DNA of 64,000 nt from UBA5429 sp942493315 (GCA_942493315.1 OW818690.1:1798001-1862000); one strand, 5' to 3'; positions 7,094 to 16,472 are shown, numbered from the stretch's first letter. The notes: a model not told the origin generated them from the letters alone. Program-made: numbers and translations.

Positions 7094-8326
7094 TTATGCT
7101 AAGTTTTGTTGTGTTAAAGTGACCTCAATGATCTGATTTATGAACTCTTTTTTGTAGTCAATTTTTATTTTAATGTAATTGTCAGTAAATCCAAATAAAA
7201 AGTTTTGATGAACTCCTTCTTCAACCAATACATCTCTTTTAGTATTAATGAATTGATTATAAAAGGTTTCTTTTTTCATATCAGATAGGGCAAGTAAACG
7301 ATTTGTCCTTAATCTTTTTATACTCTCTTGAATCTGTTCTTTAGATTCGGATGCAGGTGTTCCTGGTCTTTTAGAATAGGTGAACACATGTAAATAGGAT
7401 ATGGGAAGTTGGTCAATGAATGTATATGTATCTTCAAAATCTATATCCGATTCACCCGGAAATCCTGTAATTACATCAACAGCAATACATGCATCCGGTA
7501 TTATTTGTTTAATATATTGAACTTTGGATGCAAAAAATTCCCTGTTGTATCTTCTTTTCATTCCTTGCAAAACTTTATTGGATCCTGATTGTAAGGGAAT
7601 ATGAAAATGGGGCATAATAGTTTTAGAATGAGAAACTAAATTGATGATATCATCTGTTAATAAGTTGGGCTCAATAGAGGAAATTCTTACTCTTTCAATC
7701 AGGTTGGATTGATCAATAACTGATAAAAGTTCTATCAGTGTTTCTCCTGTTTGATGACCAAAGTCTCCTACATTTACTCCTGTTAAATTCACTTCTTTGA
7801 TTCCCATCTCATGGATCTCTTTGATGTTAGCCATCACGTTTTCAATAGTATCACTTCTACTTGTTCCTCTCGCTTTTGCAACAGTACAGTATGTACAGTG
7901 ATAATCACACCCATCCTGAATTTTTAAAAATGAGCGCGTTCTGCTGAGAGATGAGAAAGCTGAAAAAAAATCAGGAGTTTCAGGTTCAGATTCACCTAAT
8001 AAATGGTTTACTAAATTGATCTTATTTTCTGTTCCATAAGTTTTATATACGCCTTCCCATTCAGATACTTTTTTGGCATCCAATTCTGAATAACAACCAA
8101 TTACAATCACTTTTGCACTTGGGTGTTCCCGGTGCAACTTAGAAACTAAATTCCTTCCTTTTTTTTCAGCTGCACCGGTTACTGCACAACTGTTTACGAT
8201 GATATAGGAAGGATCATACGATATTGAAAAACCGTTTTCTAAAAGCTTTCTGGAAATATGGGATGATTCACTATAGTTGAGCTTACAACCTAATGTATGT
8301 ATTGAAAATGTACGTTCTGTTTTCAT
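7094..8326 (-). CDS. mtaB: tRNA (N6-threonylcarbamoyladenosine37-C2)-methylthiotransferase
   Basis: A 410-residue radical SAM methylthiotransferase. The N-terminal UPF0004 domain has cysteines in HTLGCKLNYSES, VNSCAVT and VIGCYSE that bind the auxiliary cluster. The radical SAM motif is DGCDYHCTYC. The C-terminal TRAM-like tail follows residue about 350. LGCKLN and the short length point to MtaB rather than MiaB or RimO. It converts t6A37 to ms2t6A37 in ANN-decoding tRNAs. A TATTTTTG box ends only 4 nt before the ATG, suggesting a leaderless or nearly leaderless transcript. It heads an operon with the M16 peptidase. Confidence 0.93.
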   Translation of the reverse strand: MKTERTFSIHTLGCKLNYSESSHISRKLLENGFSISYDPSYIIVNSCAVTGAAEKKGRNLVSKLHREHPSAKVIVIGCYSELDAKKVSEWEGVYKTYGTENKINLVNHLLGESEPETPDFFSAFSSLSRTRSFLKIQDGCDYHCTYCTVAKARGTSRSDTIENVMANIKEIHEMGIKEVNLTGVNVGDFGHQTGETLIELLSVIDQSNLIERVRISSIEPNLLTDDIINLVSHSKTIMPHFHIPLQSGSNKVLQGMKRRYNREFFASKVQYIKQIIPDACIAVDVITGFPGESDIDFEDTYTFIDQLPISYLHVFTYSKRPGTPASESKEQIQESIKRLRTNRLLALSDMKKETFYNQFINTKRDVLVEEGVHQNFLFGFTDNYIKIKIDYKKEFINQIIEVTLTQQNLA

Positions 8327-8330
8327 GCTG

Positions 8331-8338
8331 CAAAAATA
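8331..8338 (-). promoter_or_regulatory. mtaB: Predicted -7 box (TATTTTTG) of mtaB, almost adjacent to the ATG
   Basis: The reverse strand reads TATTTTTG, ending 4 nt before the mtaB ATG. Its -33 region would fall inside the heptamer array starting at 8351. Confidence 0.5.
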
Positions 8339-8350
8339 CTAAATAATCTA

Positions 8351-8443
8351 ACAAGTAACAGGTAACAAGTAATAGGTAACAAGTAATAGGTAATAAGGAA
8401 CAAGTAATAGGTAATAAGTAACAGGTAACAGGTAACAGATAAC
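8351..8443. repeat. Heptamer tandem array (unit acaggta/acaagta/ataggta)
   Basis: About 13 imperfect 7-bp units. The same unit, reverse-complemented (tgttacc/tgtcacc), builds the large array at 38,484-38,747. This is the first of three arrays stacked in the mtaB/arginine decarboxylase intergenic region. Confidence 0.93.
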
Positions 8444-8450
8444 AATTATT

Positions 8451-8513
8451 CAGCTATCAGTTATCAGCTATCAGCTATCAGTTATCAGTTATCAGCTATC
8501 AGTTATCAGCTAT
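8451..8513. repeat. Heptamer tandem array (cagctat/cagttat, 9 units)
   Basis: Exactly nine 7-bp units alternating between cagctat and cagttat, separated from the preceding array by only a few bases. Confidence 0.95.
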
Positions 8514-8583
8514 TTTATTATTTATTATTTATTATTCATTATTCATTATTCATTATTCATTATTCATTATTCATTATTCATTT
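8514..8583. repeat. Heptamer tandem array (tttatta then ttcatta, 10 units)
   Basis: Three tttatta units followed by six ttcatta units and one decayed unit, directly continuing the previous array without a gap. It is the same unit as at 2401-2434. Confidence 0.95.
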
Positions 8584-8799
8584 TTTTTTGTGCTAATAAT
8601 TCGATATATAATTCGTGAATTAGTGGCATTTATAACTCTTTGAATTGAAAACAAATTCGTTAGAATATTAAAATAAATTAAAAGAAAATAAGTTGGAGTA
8701 TAATTAAAATAGAAATGTAAGTGAGTCGGATAGCTTTATAAAAAGAAAAGAAATGAAGATGAAGTGTGATTAAAAAATTTTTTATAGTAACATTTTTTG
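8584..8799. other. AT-rich intergenic stretch with no recognised content
   Basis: Between the heptamer arrays and the arginine decarboxylase promoter I see no gene, tRNA, terminator or clear palindrome, only AT-rich sequence. Confidence 0.6.
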
Positions 8800-8807
8800 T
8801 ACTTTTG
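8800..8807 (+). promoter_or_regulatory. Predicted -7 box (TACTTTTG) of the arginine decarboxylase gene
   Basis: TACTTTTG lies 31 nt upstream of the ATG at 8839, giving a leader of about 25 nt. A T-rich stretch precedes it, but no defined -33 element. Confidence 0.6.
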
Positions 8808-8838
8808 CGTTTCAAATAGTGTTATATAAATAGGTAGT

Positions 8839-10269
8839 ATGAGAACCAAGTATATTGATCTGATTTCACAAACTTATGAATTTCCACAAGAGGAGTTTAA
8901 AGTGGAAGATAATGAATTGTATTACAATGATATTCCACTTATGGATATAATCAAACAATATGGAACTCCTTTAAAAATTACATACTTACCAAGAATATCA
9001 CAAAATATTCAGAAAGCAAGAAGATGGTTTAATGTAGCAATTGCTCGTGCAGATTACCAGGGTGATTACCATTATTGCTATTGTACTAAGAGTTCTCATT
9101 TCGAATTCGTATTAACTGAAGTACTTAAAAATGGAGTTCATATTGAAACCTCATCTGCTTTTGATGTCAATCTGATTGAAGTCCTACATGAAAATGGTCA
9201 ATTTAATAAAGATAATTACATCATTTGCAATGGGTATAAAAAACAACAATATATTGATAATATTGCTCAGTTAATTACAGATGGTTTTACCAATGTAATA
9301 CCAATCATAGATAATTTAGCTGAATTTGATCAACTCGATAATGCTGTTCAAGGGAAATGTCAAATTGGATTAAGAATAGCAGCTGAAGAAGAACCAAGAT
9401 TTGAATTCTATACTTCACGTTTAGGAATCAGATACAATGAAATTTTACCTTTCTACGAAAATAAAATTAAGAAAAACAAAAAGTTTAAGCTTAAAATGCT
9501 TCACTTTTTTATTAATACCGGAATTAATGATACTGCCTATTATTGGAATGAGTTGAGTAAATGCGTCAGTATCTATTGTGATCTAAAGAAAATTTGTCCC
9601 GATTTGGATTCACTTAATATTGGTGGTGGTTTTCCTATTAAAAATAAATTGTCATTTGTTTACGATTATGAATATATGGCTGAAGAGATTGTGTCTCAAA
9701 TTAAACAGATTTGTGAACGCGAAGGCGTGAAAGAACCCCATATTTTTACCGAATTTGGTTCCTATACCGTTGGAGAAGCGAGTGCTGTGCTATATTCTAT
9801 TTTACAACAAAAAAGACAAAATGATCGCGAGCTTTGGAATATGATCGATAGTTCATTTATGACCACTTTACCCGATTCCTGGGCAATAAATCAACAGTTT
9901 ATTATCTTAGCAGTTAATAATTGGGATAAAGAATATGAAAGGGTATTCTTAGGGGGACTCACCTGTGATAGTCACGATTATTACAATTCTGAGGCTAATC
10001 TAAACGCTGTTTTTTTACCCAAAATTGCTGATAATTACGTGAGTAAAGATCAGGATGAAGATGTAAAGGAACAAGATGTTCAGTATATCGGTTTATTTAA
10101 TACCGGTGCCTATCAGGAATCTGTTGGAGGGTATGGTGGTATTCAACACTGCTTAACTCCTGCTCCTAAACATATCATTATTACAAAAGATGAAGATGGT
10201 GAGATTGTAACAAAACTCTTTGCTAAAGAACAAAGTTATAAATCAATGCTAAAAATTCTGGGATATTAA
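8839..10269 (+). CDS. speA: Biosynthetic arginine decarboxylase, Bacteroidota type (fold III PLP enzyme)
   Basis: A 476-residue PLP enzyme of the alanine-racemase-fold decarboxylase group. The PLP lysine lies in YCYCTKSSHFE, and the following HIETSSAFDVNLIE is a hallmark of this subgroup. Later motifs are NIGGGFPIKN (phosphate loop), FTEFGSYTVGEAS and GLTCDSHDYY, with the catalytic cysteine. Arginine is decarboxylated to agmatine for polyamine synthesis. The length is shorter than enterobacterial SpeA but normal for this phylum. No agmatine-processing gene follows; the ureohydrolase-fold gene at 31.6 kb is distant and altered. Arginine specificity is by family resemblance. Confidence 0.88.
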   Translation: MRTKYIDLISQTYEFPQEEFKVEDNELYYNDIPLMDIIKQYGTPLKITYLPRISQNIQKARRWFNVAIARADYQGDYHYCYCTKSSHFEFVLTEVLKNGVHIETSSAFDVNLIEVLHENGQFNKDNYIICNGYKKQQYIDNIAQLITDGFTNVIPIIDNLAEFDQLDNAVQGKCQIGLRIAAEEEPRFEFYTSRLGIRYNEILPFYENKIKKNKKFKLKMLHFFINTGINDTAYYWNELSKCVSIYCDLKKICPDLDSLNIGGGFPIKNKLSFVYDYEYMAEEIVSQIKQICEREGVKEPHIFTEFGSYTVGEASAVLYSILQQKRQNDRELWNMIDSSFMTTLPDSWAINQQFIILAVNNWDKEYERVFLGGLTCDSHDYYNSEANLNAVFLPKIADNYVSKDQDEDVKEQDVQYIGLFNTGAYQESVGGYGGIQHCLTPAPKHIIITKDEDGEIVTKLFAKEQSYKSMLKILGY

Positions 10270-10279
10270 TGCTTTTTTT

Positions 10280-10319
10280 CTGACAATTTGACATAAAAAC
10301 CGTTTGGCACAGTTTGTGT
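10280..10319 (+). promoter_or_regulatory. Possible sigma-54-like promoter region of htpG
   Basis: No TAnnTTTG box is seen before htpG. Instead, TTGGCAC (10304-10310), followed by agtttgtgt, resembles the sigma-54 -24/-12 pattern, although the -12 GC is GT here. It lies 38 nt before the start codon. Just upstream is ctgacaatttgacat (10280-10294), with a duplicated TGACA. This is suggestive, not proven. Confidence 0.35.
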
Positions 10320-10356
10320 ATACTATATTCGTTGAAATTAAAAAAACATTATATAT

Positions 10357-12225
10357 ATGCAAACAGGAAAAATTAATGTACAAACGGAAAACATTTTCCC
10401 CATTATCAAAAAATTTTTGTATTCAGATCATGACATTTTCCTTAGGGAATTAGTCTCTAATGCTGTGGATGCCACTCAGAAATTAAAAACTTTAACTACC
10501 TATGGTAATCTGCCTATCGAATTAGGTGATTTAACGATTCAGGTTCTTGTAAATAAGGAAGATAAAACATTGAGAGTGATCGATAGAGGAATTGGAATGA
10601 CTGAAGATGAAGTGGTTAAGTATATTACTCAAATTGCATTTTCAAGTGCTGAAGAGTTTTTGGATAAATATAAAGGAACAGATTCTGCTAATATTATTGG
10701 ACATTTTGGATTAGGTTTCTATTCCTCTTTTATGGTAGCTAAAGAGGTTGAAATCATTACAAAATCTCATGTTGAAGGAGCTCAGGCAGTGAGATGGGTT
10801 TGTGACGGATCTCCTGAATATAAAATGGAACCGGTTGAAAAAGAGGATAGAGGTACTGAAATTATCCTTCATATTGCTGAAGAAGAGGAGTCTTTTCTGG
10901 ATGAATTTAAAATTATTGAACTTTTAAATAAATATTGTAGATTTTTGCCTATACCAATCCAATGTGGGATGGAAAAGGATTATTCTAATCAAGAAGGAGA
11001 AGAGGATTCTAAAGAGATTGAAAAACCAAGAATTATCAATAATACCAACCCAATATGGAAACAAGCTCCGGTGAATTTAACTCAGGAAAACTATACCCAA
11101 TTTTATAGAGAGTTATACCCCATGACTTTTGATGAACCATTATTTCAAATTCATTTGAATGTGGATTATCCTTTTAATTTGACAGGTGTTTTATATTTCC
11201 CAAAAGTAAAAAACCAGTTTGAAATTCAAAAAAATAAAGTGCAACTGTATTGTAATCAGGTTTTTATAACTGATCAACTAGAAGGTGTAATCCCTGAATT
11301 TATGATGCTATTGCATGGTGTCATTGACTCTCCGGATATTCCATTAAATGTATCCCGTTCCTATTTACAATCGGATGCTCAAGTAAAAAAGATCTCTTCA
11401 CATATCACTAAAAAGGTTGCTGATAAATTAGAGGAGATGTTTAAAAATGATCGTGAAGATTTTGAAAAAAAATGGGATGATATTAAAATTTTTATTCAAT
11501 ATGGATCCATCTCTGATGAAAAATTCTATGATAGAGCGAAAAATTTCTTCTTATTTAAAAATATTGATGGAAAATATTTTACTATTGATGAATATAAAAC
11601 CCATATTGAAGCTTTACAAAAAGATAAAAATGAACAATTGATCTACTTATATACTTCTGATGTTGAAACACAACATGTATATATCAATAGTGCTAAAGAA
11701 AGAGGTTATGATATCTTGTTGATGGATGGATTTTTGGATACCCATTTTATCAATTTATTGGAACAAAAACTGGAAAAATCAAGATTTACAAGAGTGGATG
11801 CTGATGTGGTTGATAAATTGATCCAAAAAGAGGAAACAATGGTGTCCAAATTGTCTGAAACAGAAACAACAAAGTTGAAAGAAGTGTATGATCAAATGGT
11901 TGAAAAAGAAAAATTTAGTGTCGTTATTGAAAATTTGAGTGATACTGATTTACCTGTTCTAATTACCAGAAATGAGTTTATGAGACGTTATATGGATATG
12001 GAACGCATTTCAGGCCAAAAAGGGATTTATGGTCAGTTTGAACATTTCAATTTGGTTGTAAATGGTAACCATGAGATCTCACAAAGGATCATTCATGAAG
12101 AAAATGAAGAAAAACAAAAACAATTAATACAACAAATGATAGATTTAGCGTTATTATCTCAAAATATGCTTACCGGTGAAAAATTGAGCCAATTTGTAAC
12201 CAGAAGTATTCAAATGATAAATTAA
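10357..12225 (+). CDS. htpG: Molecular chaperone HtpG (bacterial Hsp90)
   Basis: A 622-residue Hsp90 homologue of normal length. The N-terminal GHKL ATP-binding site is intact: ELVSNAVDATQKL, DRGIGMTEDEV and GHFGLGFYSSFMVA. The middle domain contains the catalytic-loop arginine region NVSRSYLQSD, and a C-terminal dimerisation domain follows. It is a cytosolic ATP-dependent chaperone acting on partly folded clients. It heads a plus-strand run with cutC 5 nt downstream. The upstream region differs from the housekeeping promoters of the window (see the sigma-54-like entry), consistent with stress control. Confidence 0.96.
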   Translation: MQTGKINVQTENIFPIIKKFLYSDHDIFLRELVSNAVDATQKLKTLTTYGNLPIELGDLTIQVLVNKEDKTLRVIDRGIGMTEDEVVKYITQIAFSSAEEFLDKYKGTDSANIIGHFGLGFYSSFMVAKEVEIITKSHVEGAQAVRWVCDGSPEYKMEPVEKEDRGTEIILHIAEEEESFLDEFKIIELLNKYCRFLPIPIQCGMEKDYSNQEGEEDSKEIEKPRIINNTNPIWKQAPVNLTQENYTQFYRELYPMTFDEPLFQIHLNVDYPFNLTGVLYFPKVKNQFEIQKNKVQLYCNQVFITDQLEGVIPEFMMLLHGVIDSPDIPLNVSRSYLQSDAQVKKISSHITKKVADKLEEMFKNDREDFEKKWDDIKIFIQYGSISDEKFYDRAKNFFLFKNIDGKYFTIDEYKTHIEALQKDKNEQLIYLYTSDVETQHVYINSAKERGYDILLMDGFLDTHFINLLEQKLEKSRFTRVDADVVDKLIQKEETMVSKLSETETTKLKEVYDQMVEKEKFSVVIENLSDTDLPVLITRNEFMRRYMDMERISGQKGIYGQFEHFNLVVNGNHEISQRIIHEENEEKQKQLIQQMIDLALLSQNMLTGEKLSQFVTRSIQMIN

Positions 12226-12230
12226 CGCGA

Positions 12231-12983
12231 ATGACGAAACCTATAGTTTTAGAAATTTGTGCTCCATCATTGCATTCTGCTATAAATGCAGATCTTGCAG
12301 GAGCCGATAGAATTGAGTTGTGCCAAAATCTAAATGAGGGTGGCACAACTCCTTCATTTGGAATCATTAAGTATTGTGTGGATCATTTAAAATTAAAAAC
12401 CCATGTTCTGATTCGTCCCAGACCAGGTGATTTTTGCTATAGTGATCAAGAATTTAAGACCATACAACATGATGTTGAGTTGTGCAAAGTTTTGGGTGTT
12501 CATGGAGTAGTTGTTGGTTTTTTAAATGAAGATTTCACAATTGATATTGAAAAAACCCGACAAATTGTTGAAATTGCTGCTCCAATGAGTGTTACTTTTC
12601 ATAGAGCTTTTGATATTTGTAATGATTGGAATGCCGCTCTGGAGCAGATCATTGACTGTGGCTGTAATGCAATATTAACTTCCGGAACAAAAAAAACTGC
12701 CTACGAAGGGATCCCAATTTTAAATGAGATCGTTCAAAAAGCACAAAATAGAATTACAATCTTAGCGGGTAGTGGTATTAATGCTTCCAATGCTTCTGAG
12801 ATTATTGAAAAGACTGGAGTGTATGAAATTCATTCCTCTTGTACACACTCCATTTCTAATCTAAAAGGATCTCCTGAAATTGAAAAACTTTTAGATGAAT
12901 CCAATGTTTATCACAAAGAGAGTGATATAGAGCTAATCAAAAAAATATTATCTTTGCAAATTATAAACAAACCAAAAAATTAA
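12231..12983 (+). CDS. cutC: CutC-family copper homeostasis protein
   Basis: A 250-residue TIM-barrel protein with CutC signatures: VLEICAPSLHSAINADLAGADRIELCQNLNEGGTTPSFG, the VLIRPRPGDFCYSD segment, VTFHRAFDICNDW and ILTSGTKKTAYEGI. The family was linked genetically to copper tolerance, but its biochemistry remains poorly defined and direct copper binding is disputed. It is predicted cytosolic. It lies 5 nt after htpG and 5 nt before the DUF4293 gene, so it is co-transcribed. The key barrel motifs are complete. Confidence 0.93.
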   Translation: MTKPIVLEICAPSLHSAINADLAGADRIELCQNLNEGGTTPSFGIIKYCVDHLKLKTHVLIRPRPGDFCYSDQEFKTIQHDVELCKVLGVHGVVVGFLNEDFTIDIEKTRQIVEIAAPMSVTFHRAFDICNDWNAALEQIIDCGCNAILTSGTKKTAYEGIPILNEIVQKAQNRITILAGSGINASNASEIIEKTGVYEIHSSCTHSISNLKGSPEIEKLLDESNVYHKESDIELIKKILSLQIINKPKN

Positions 12984-12988
12984 TTACT

Positions 12989-13459
12989 ATGATCCAAAGA
13001 ATTCAAACCGTTTATCTGTTTTGTGCTGCTGTTGTTGCTTTTATATTACTTTTTATCTCTATCGGAACTTTACAAGGTGAAGCAGGCTTTTATACCTATA
13101 CCCCATTTTATGTTAAAGTGATCAACACAGATATGAAGATAACTAGTACCCTTTTCAATGGACTTTTATTGATTGGTTCTTCTCTGTTATCATTGATTAC
13201 CATTTTATTTTATAAAAAGAGAAAACTTCAGGTTAGATTAATTAATGTAAATATGATCGTTATACTGGGTGCCTTATTTTCTATGCTAATCGTTTATCCA
13301 AAATGGATTTTTCCCTATAATGAAGATTTAAAAGGAACCATTTTAAATTTTAATTTTGTTCTTTTAATTAGTTTGTTTGTTGCTGTAGGTTTGTATATGG
13401 CGAAAAAAGCCATCTTAAAAGATGAAGCTTTAATTCGAAGTACTGAAAGATTACGTTAA
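12989..13459 (+). CDS. DUF4293 family four-helix membrane protein
   Basis: A 156-residue protein with four predicted membrane helices (about residues 7-27, 53-73, 85-105 and 120-140) and short loops. The N-terminus MIQRIQTVYLF and the overall pattern match the Bacteroidota-specific family DUF4293, whose function is unknown. No catalytic motif is visible. It sits between cutC and the NAD(P)HX repair gene with short gaps, so it is likely part of the htpG operon. Confidence 0.8.
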   Translation: MIQRIQTVYLFCAAVVAFILLFISIGTLQGEAGFYTYTPFYVKVINTDMKITSTLFNGLLLIGSSLLSLITILFYKKRKLQVRLINVNMIVILGALFSMLIVYPKWIFPYNEDLKGTILNFNFVLLISLFVAVGLYMAKKAILKDEALIRSTERLR

Positions 13460-13471
13460 AAATTAAAAATT

Positions 13472-15001
13472 ATGATTTTAACAGTTCCACAAATTCGCGA
13501 ATCTGAGGATTTTACTATGCAAACCGAACCCATTTTATCTATCGATTTAATGGAACGTGCCGGTGCAAACTTAACAGAACAACTTTTAAAAGATTTTAAT
13601 ATTTTCTCTTTCAGTGAAGTGATCGTGTTTTGTGGTCCCGGTAATAACGGTGGAGATGGATTAGTTATTGCCCGCTATTTATCTGAAATAACTAAAGTTA
13701 AAGTGATTTTAGCTAATTTTGGACATATTACTCATTCTGAAGTCAATATCAATTTGGAAAGGATTAAAGATAATCCTAATATTGAAATCATAAATGGAGT
13801 TCAATTTTTACAAAATATTGAAGATTACGAATTGCCATTTTCTCCTCTTATTATTGATGCTATTTTTGGTATTGGTCTTACTCAACCTTTAAAAGGGGAT
13901 TATGTTAAAGTTGTTGAATGGATCAATTCTTTAAATGCTTTTGTTGTTTCAGTTGATATTCCTAGCGGTTTATTTAGTGATAAACATACACCCGATGATG
14001 CAGTTGTTATCTTATCACATCGGGTTTACTCTTTTCAATCACCGAAATTAGCTTTTTTATTTCCTGAAAATCAAGAAAAAGTCGTTTCTTTTAGAATCAT
14101 TGATATTGGAATGTTAATTCCTGGAACAATCCATTCTACAATGAAATGTATCAATCATGAAATGTGTTCCCTATTATTAAGTACTCCTAAAAAATTTGCA
14201 CATAAGGGAACAAAAGGAAATGCACTACTCATTTCTGGCTGTGTAACAATGTCGGGTGCTACTATTTTGGCATCTTATGCAGCTATGAGAGGTGGATTAG
14301 GTAAACTGACTGTCCATGCGCCACAATCTGTTTTAAAAAGTATTGCAGTTACAGTACCTGAAGTAGTTCATTCGCAAGATGCAGATAATGATTACTTTAG
14401 TGAAATACTAACCGATTTAAAACTTTTTGATGCAATTGCAATTGGATCAGGGTTGGGGAGAAATGTGAAAACTACAAAGGCAGTAAAACATTTTCTTGAT
14501 AAAATGGCATCAGATCAATATAAATCTCCTCTTATTATTGATGCAGATGCTTTGAATATTATTAGTGAACATCCCGAATGGTATTCATTAATTCCTAAAG
14601 AATCAATTATTACTCCCCATTTAAAAGAGTTTGAAAGAATTGCAGGCAAAAGTAGTAACGATTTTGAAAGAATGCAGAAAGTTCAGGAGCTTTCTAAAAA
14701 ATATCAGATCATTGTCATTTTAAAAGGTGCTCATACTATGGTCGCTTTACCTACCGGTGAACTTTTCTTTAATATGTCAGGTAATCCGGGAATGGCTACA
14801 GCCGGTTCCGGTGATCTCTTAACAGGTTTGTTGTTATCCCTTTTATCACAAAATTACCCTCCTCATATTGCCTCATTATTAGCTGTTTATATCCACGGTT
14901 TGGCGGCTGATATAGCTATCGAAAATGATCAATCCATCGAAAGTTTGATCGCTTCTGATATCCCTCATTATTTTGGACAAGCTTTTAACAGATTAAAATA
15001 G
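13472..15001 (+). CDS. nnrD: Bifunctional NAD(P)H-hydrate epimerase / ADP-dependent NAD(P)H-hydrate dehydratase
   Basis: A 509-residue fusion of two metabolite-repair enzymes. The N-terminal YjeF_N/NnrE domain (about 1-215) contains CGPGNNGGDGLVIARYL and epimerises R-NAD(P)HX. The C-terminal ribokinase-like NnrD domain (about 225-505) contains KGTKGNALLISG, IIDADALNII, TPHLKEFERI and NMSGNPGMATAGSGDLLTG. It uses ADP to dehydrate S-NAD(P)HX back to NAD(P)H. Fused forms are common in bacteria. The stop TAG is directly followed by the ATG of the next gene, implying translational coupling. Confidence 0.95.
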   Translation: MILTVPQIRESEDFTMQTEPILSIDLMERAGANLTEQLLKDFNIFSFSEVIVFCGPGNNGGDGLVIARYLSEITKVKVILANFGHITHSEVNINLERIKDNPNIEIINGVQFLQNIEDYELPFSPLIIDAIFGIGLTQPLKGDYVKVVEWINSLNAFVVSVDIPSGLFSDKHTPDDAVVILSHRVYSFQSPKLAFLFPENQEKVVSFRIIDIGMLIPGTIHSTMKCINHEMCSLLLSTPKKFAHKGTKGNALLISGCVTMSGATILASYAAMRGGLGKLTVHAPQSVLKSIAVTVPEVVHSQDADNDYFSEILTDLKLFDAIAIGSGLGRNVKTTKAVKHFLDKMASDQYKSPLIIDADALNIISEHPEWYSLIPKESIITPHLKEFERIAGKSSNDFERMQKVQELSKKYQIIVILKGAHTMVALPTGELFFNMSGNPGMATAGSGDLLTGLLLSLLSQNYPPHIASLLAVYIHGLAADIAIENDQSIESLIASDIPHYFGQAFNRLK

Positions 15002-16396
15002 ATGAAAAAAAATTGCTTACTTATTTTATTAATTGTTTTAATTACTCACTCTTATTCACAAGGTTTTAAACTTAAAATTGTTTCTGACTTTCAGGCAGAT
15101 TCGTTGATCTTAAAATCTTTTAATCAAAAAGAGCATAAATATGATGCTTTTTTACAAGCTCAATACCAAAAAGAGATTGTTTTTAAAACAATAAAACCTT
15201 TAGAACCGGGGATTTATCTTTTGTTGAGAGATACGACCATTATTGTTGAGTTTTTTATTTCAAACGAAAAAAATCAAGATTATACCATTGAAATTAAAGG
15301 AGGAACCCCAACCTTTTTTGGATCTCCTGAGAATGAATCCAACCTAAAGTATATCAATAAGATGCAAGAATTTGATACAAAAATTCAACAGTTGGATATT
15401 GAATTTCAGGAATTGAAAAAAAGAGGAATGCCTCAATATATGCTTCAACCTTTTATTGATTCTATTGCGTTGAAAGCTGATCTGATACTTAAAGAGAAAA
15501 AAGAGTATCAATTTAAAATGATCAATGAACAAAAAGGGACTCTTTTAGGATCGTTAATTGAATCAACAATGGAAATGGCTACCCCTCCAAAGGAGTATTA
15601 TAATAATAGACAAAAATATTTTACCTATTTACTGGAACACACTTTTGATCATTATAAATGGGAAGATGATAGACTGTTAAATACTGCTTTACCTAGTAAT
15701 AAATTTAAATTTTATTCTCAACTAATCTTAGAATTAGATCCCTCAGTTTCTACACCAATTGTAATTTCAGCTTTAGAGAAAAGCAAGAAATCTGAAAAAC
15801 AATACTATAACTTCTTTGATTATCTGGAAATTTTCTTTGGATCATTAACTTCACCTTATAGAGATGAAATGCTGTATATTGCGATGCTTAAAAATGGTTT
15901 AACTTATCCCAATCTTTCTCCTGAAAGAAAAGCCAGATATGAAAGTGAATTAAGAATTATAGATAAAAATCAACCGGGTTCTCAAATTCCTGATTTTTCA
16001 ATCATCATGTCAGGGGGAGATACTACTTCTATTTATAAAATTGATGCGGAGTATTTGTTGCTCTATTTCCAAAATCCTGATTGCCCTTCTTGTATTGAAT
16101 TAAGACAAAAAATGGAGTCAATGGATCAATTAAAAAACGCAATTGCTAACAAGAAATTAAAAGTTATTACTATCTTTTTTGAATCAAATCCATTAATCTG
16201 GAACAATTATTTAAAGAAAGGGGCAAATCCGAATTATCTTCACGCATGGAACTATGACCAGCAAATAGAACTCAAAAATCTTTTTGATACACGAACTATT
16301 CCTATGCTGATTTTGTTAGACAAGGATAAAAAAGTGATTAAGAAAGATTTAATGAGTAATGAAATTGAACTTTATATGAAAATGATAAATCCTTAG
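15002..16396 (+). CDS. DUF5106/thioredoxin-like exported protein
   Basis: A 464-residue protein with an N-terminal signal peptide ending near HSYSQG. The N-terminal region, up to about residue 100, resembles the DUF4369-like beta domain of Bacteroidota TlpA relatives. The middle is helical, matching DUF5106. The C-terminal thioredoxin fold (about 325-460) has the redox motif NPDCPSCIELR (CPSC instead of CxPC) and the cis-proline region DTRTIPMLILLD. It is probably a periplasmic thiol-disulfide protein; partners are unknown. The gene begins at the base after the nnrD stop. Confidence 0.78.
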   Translation: MKKNCLLILLIVLITHSYSQGFKLKIVSDFQADSLILKSFNQKEHKYDAFLQAQYQKEIVFKTIKPLEPGIYLLLRDTTIIVEFFISNEKNQDYTIEIKGGTPTFFGSPENESNLKYINKMQEFDTKIQQLDIEFQELKKRGMPQYMLQPFIDSIALKADLILKEKKEYQFKMINEQKGTLLGSLIESTMEMATPPKEYYNNRQKYFTYLLEHTFDHYKWEDDRLLNTALPSNKFKFYSQLILELDPSVSTPIVISALEKSKKSEKQYYNFFDYLEIFFGSLTSPYRDEMLYIAMLKNGLTYPNLSPERKARYESELRIIDKNQPGSQIPDFSIIMSGGDTTSIYKIDAEYLLLYFQNPDCPSCIELRQKMESMDQLKNAIANKKLKVITIFFESNPLIWNNYLKKGANPNYLHAWNYDQQIELKNLFDTRTIPMLILLDKDKKVIKKDLMSNEIELYMKMINP

Positions 16397-16472
16397 TGAA
16401 AAAATGTAACATTTTCATTAAATTCGATACTAATACTTCAAATTTGACAAAATATTCAAAAAATTATACAAA

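Noticed and set aside
8584..8799. tRNA or small RNA gene in the largest apparently empty gap.
   Set aside because: No cloverleaf or terminator could be drawn; the sequence is uniformly AT-rich.
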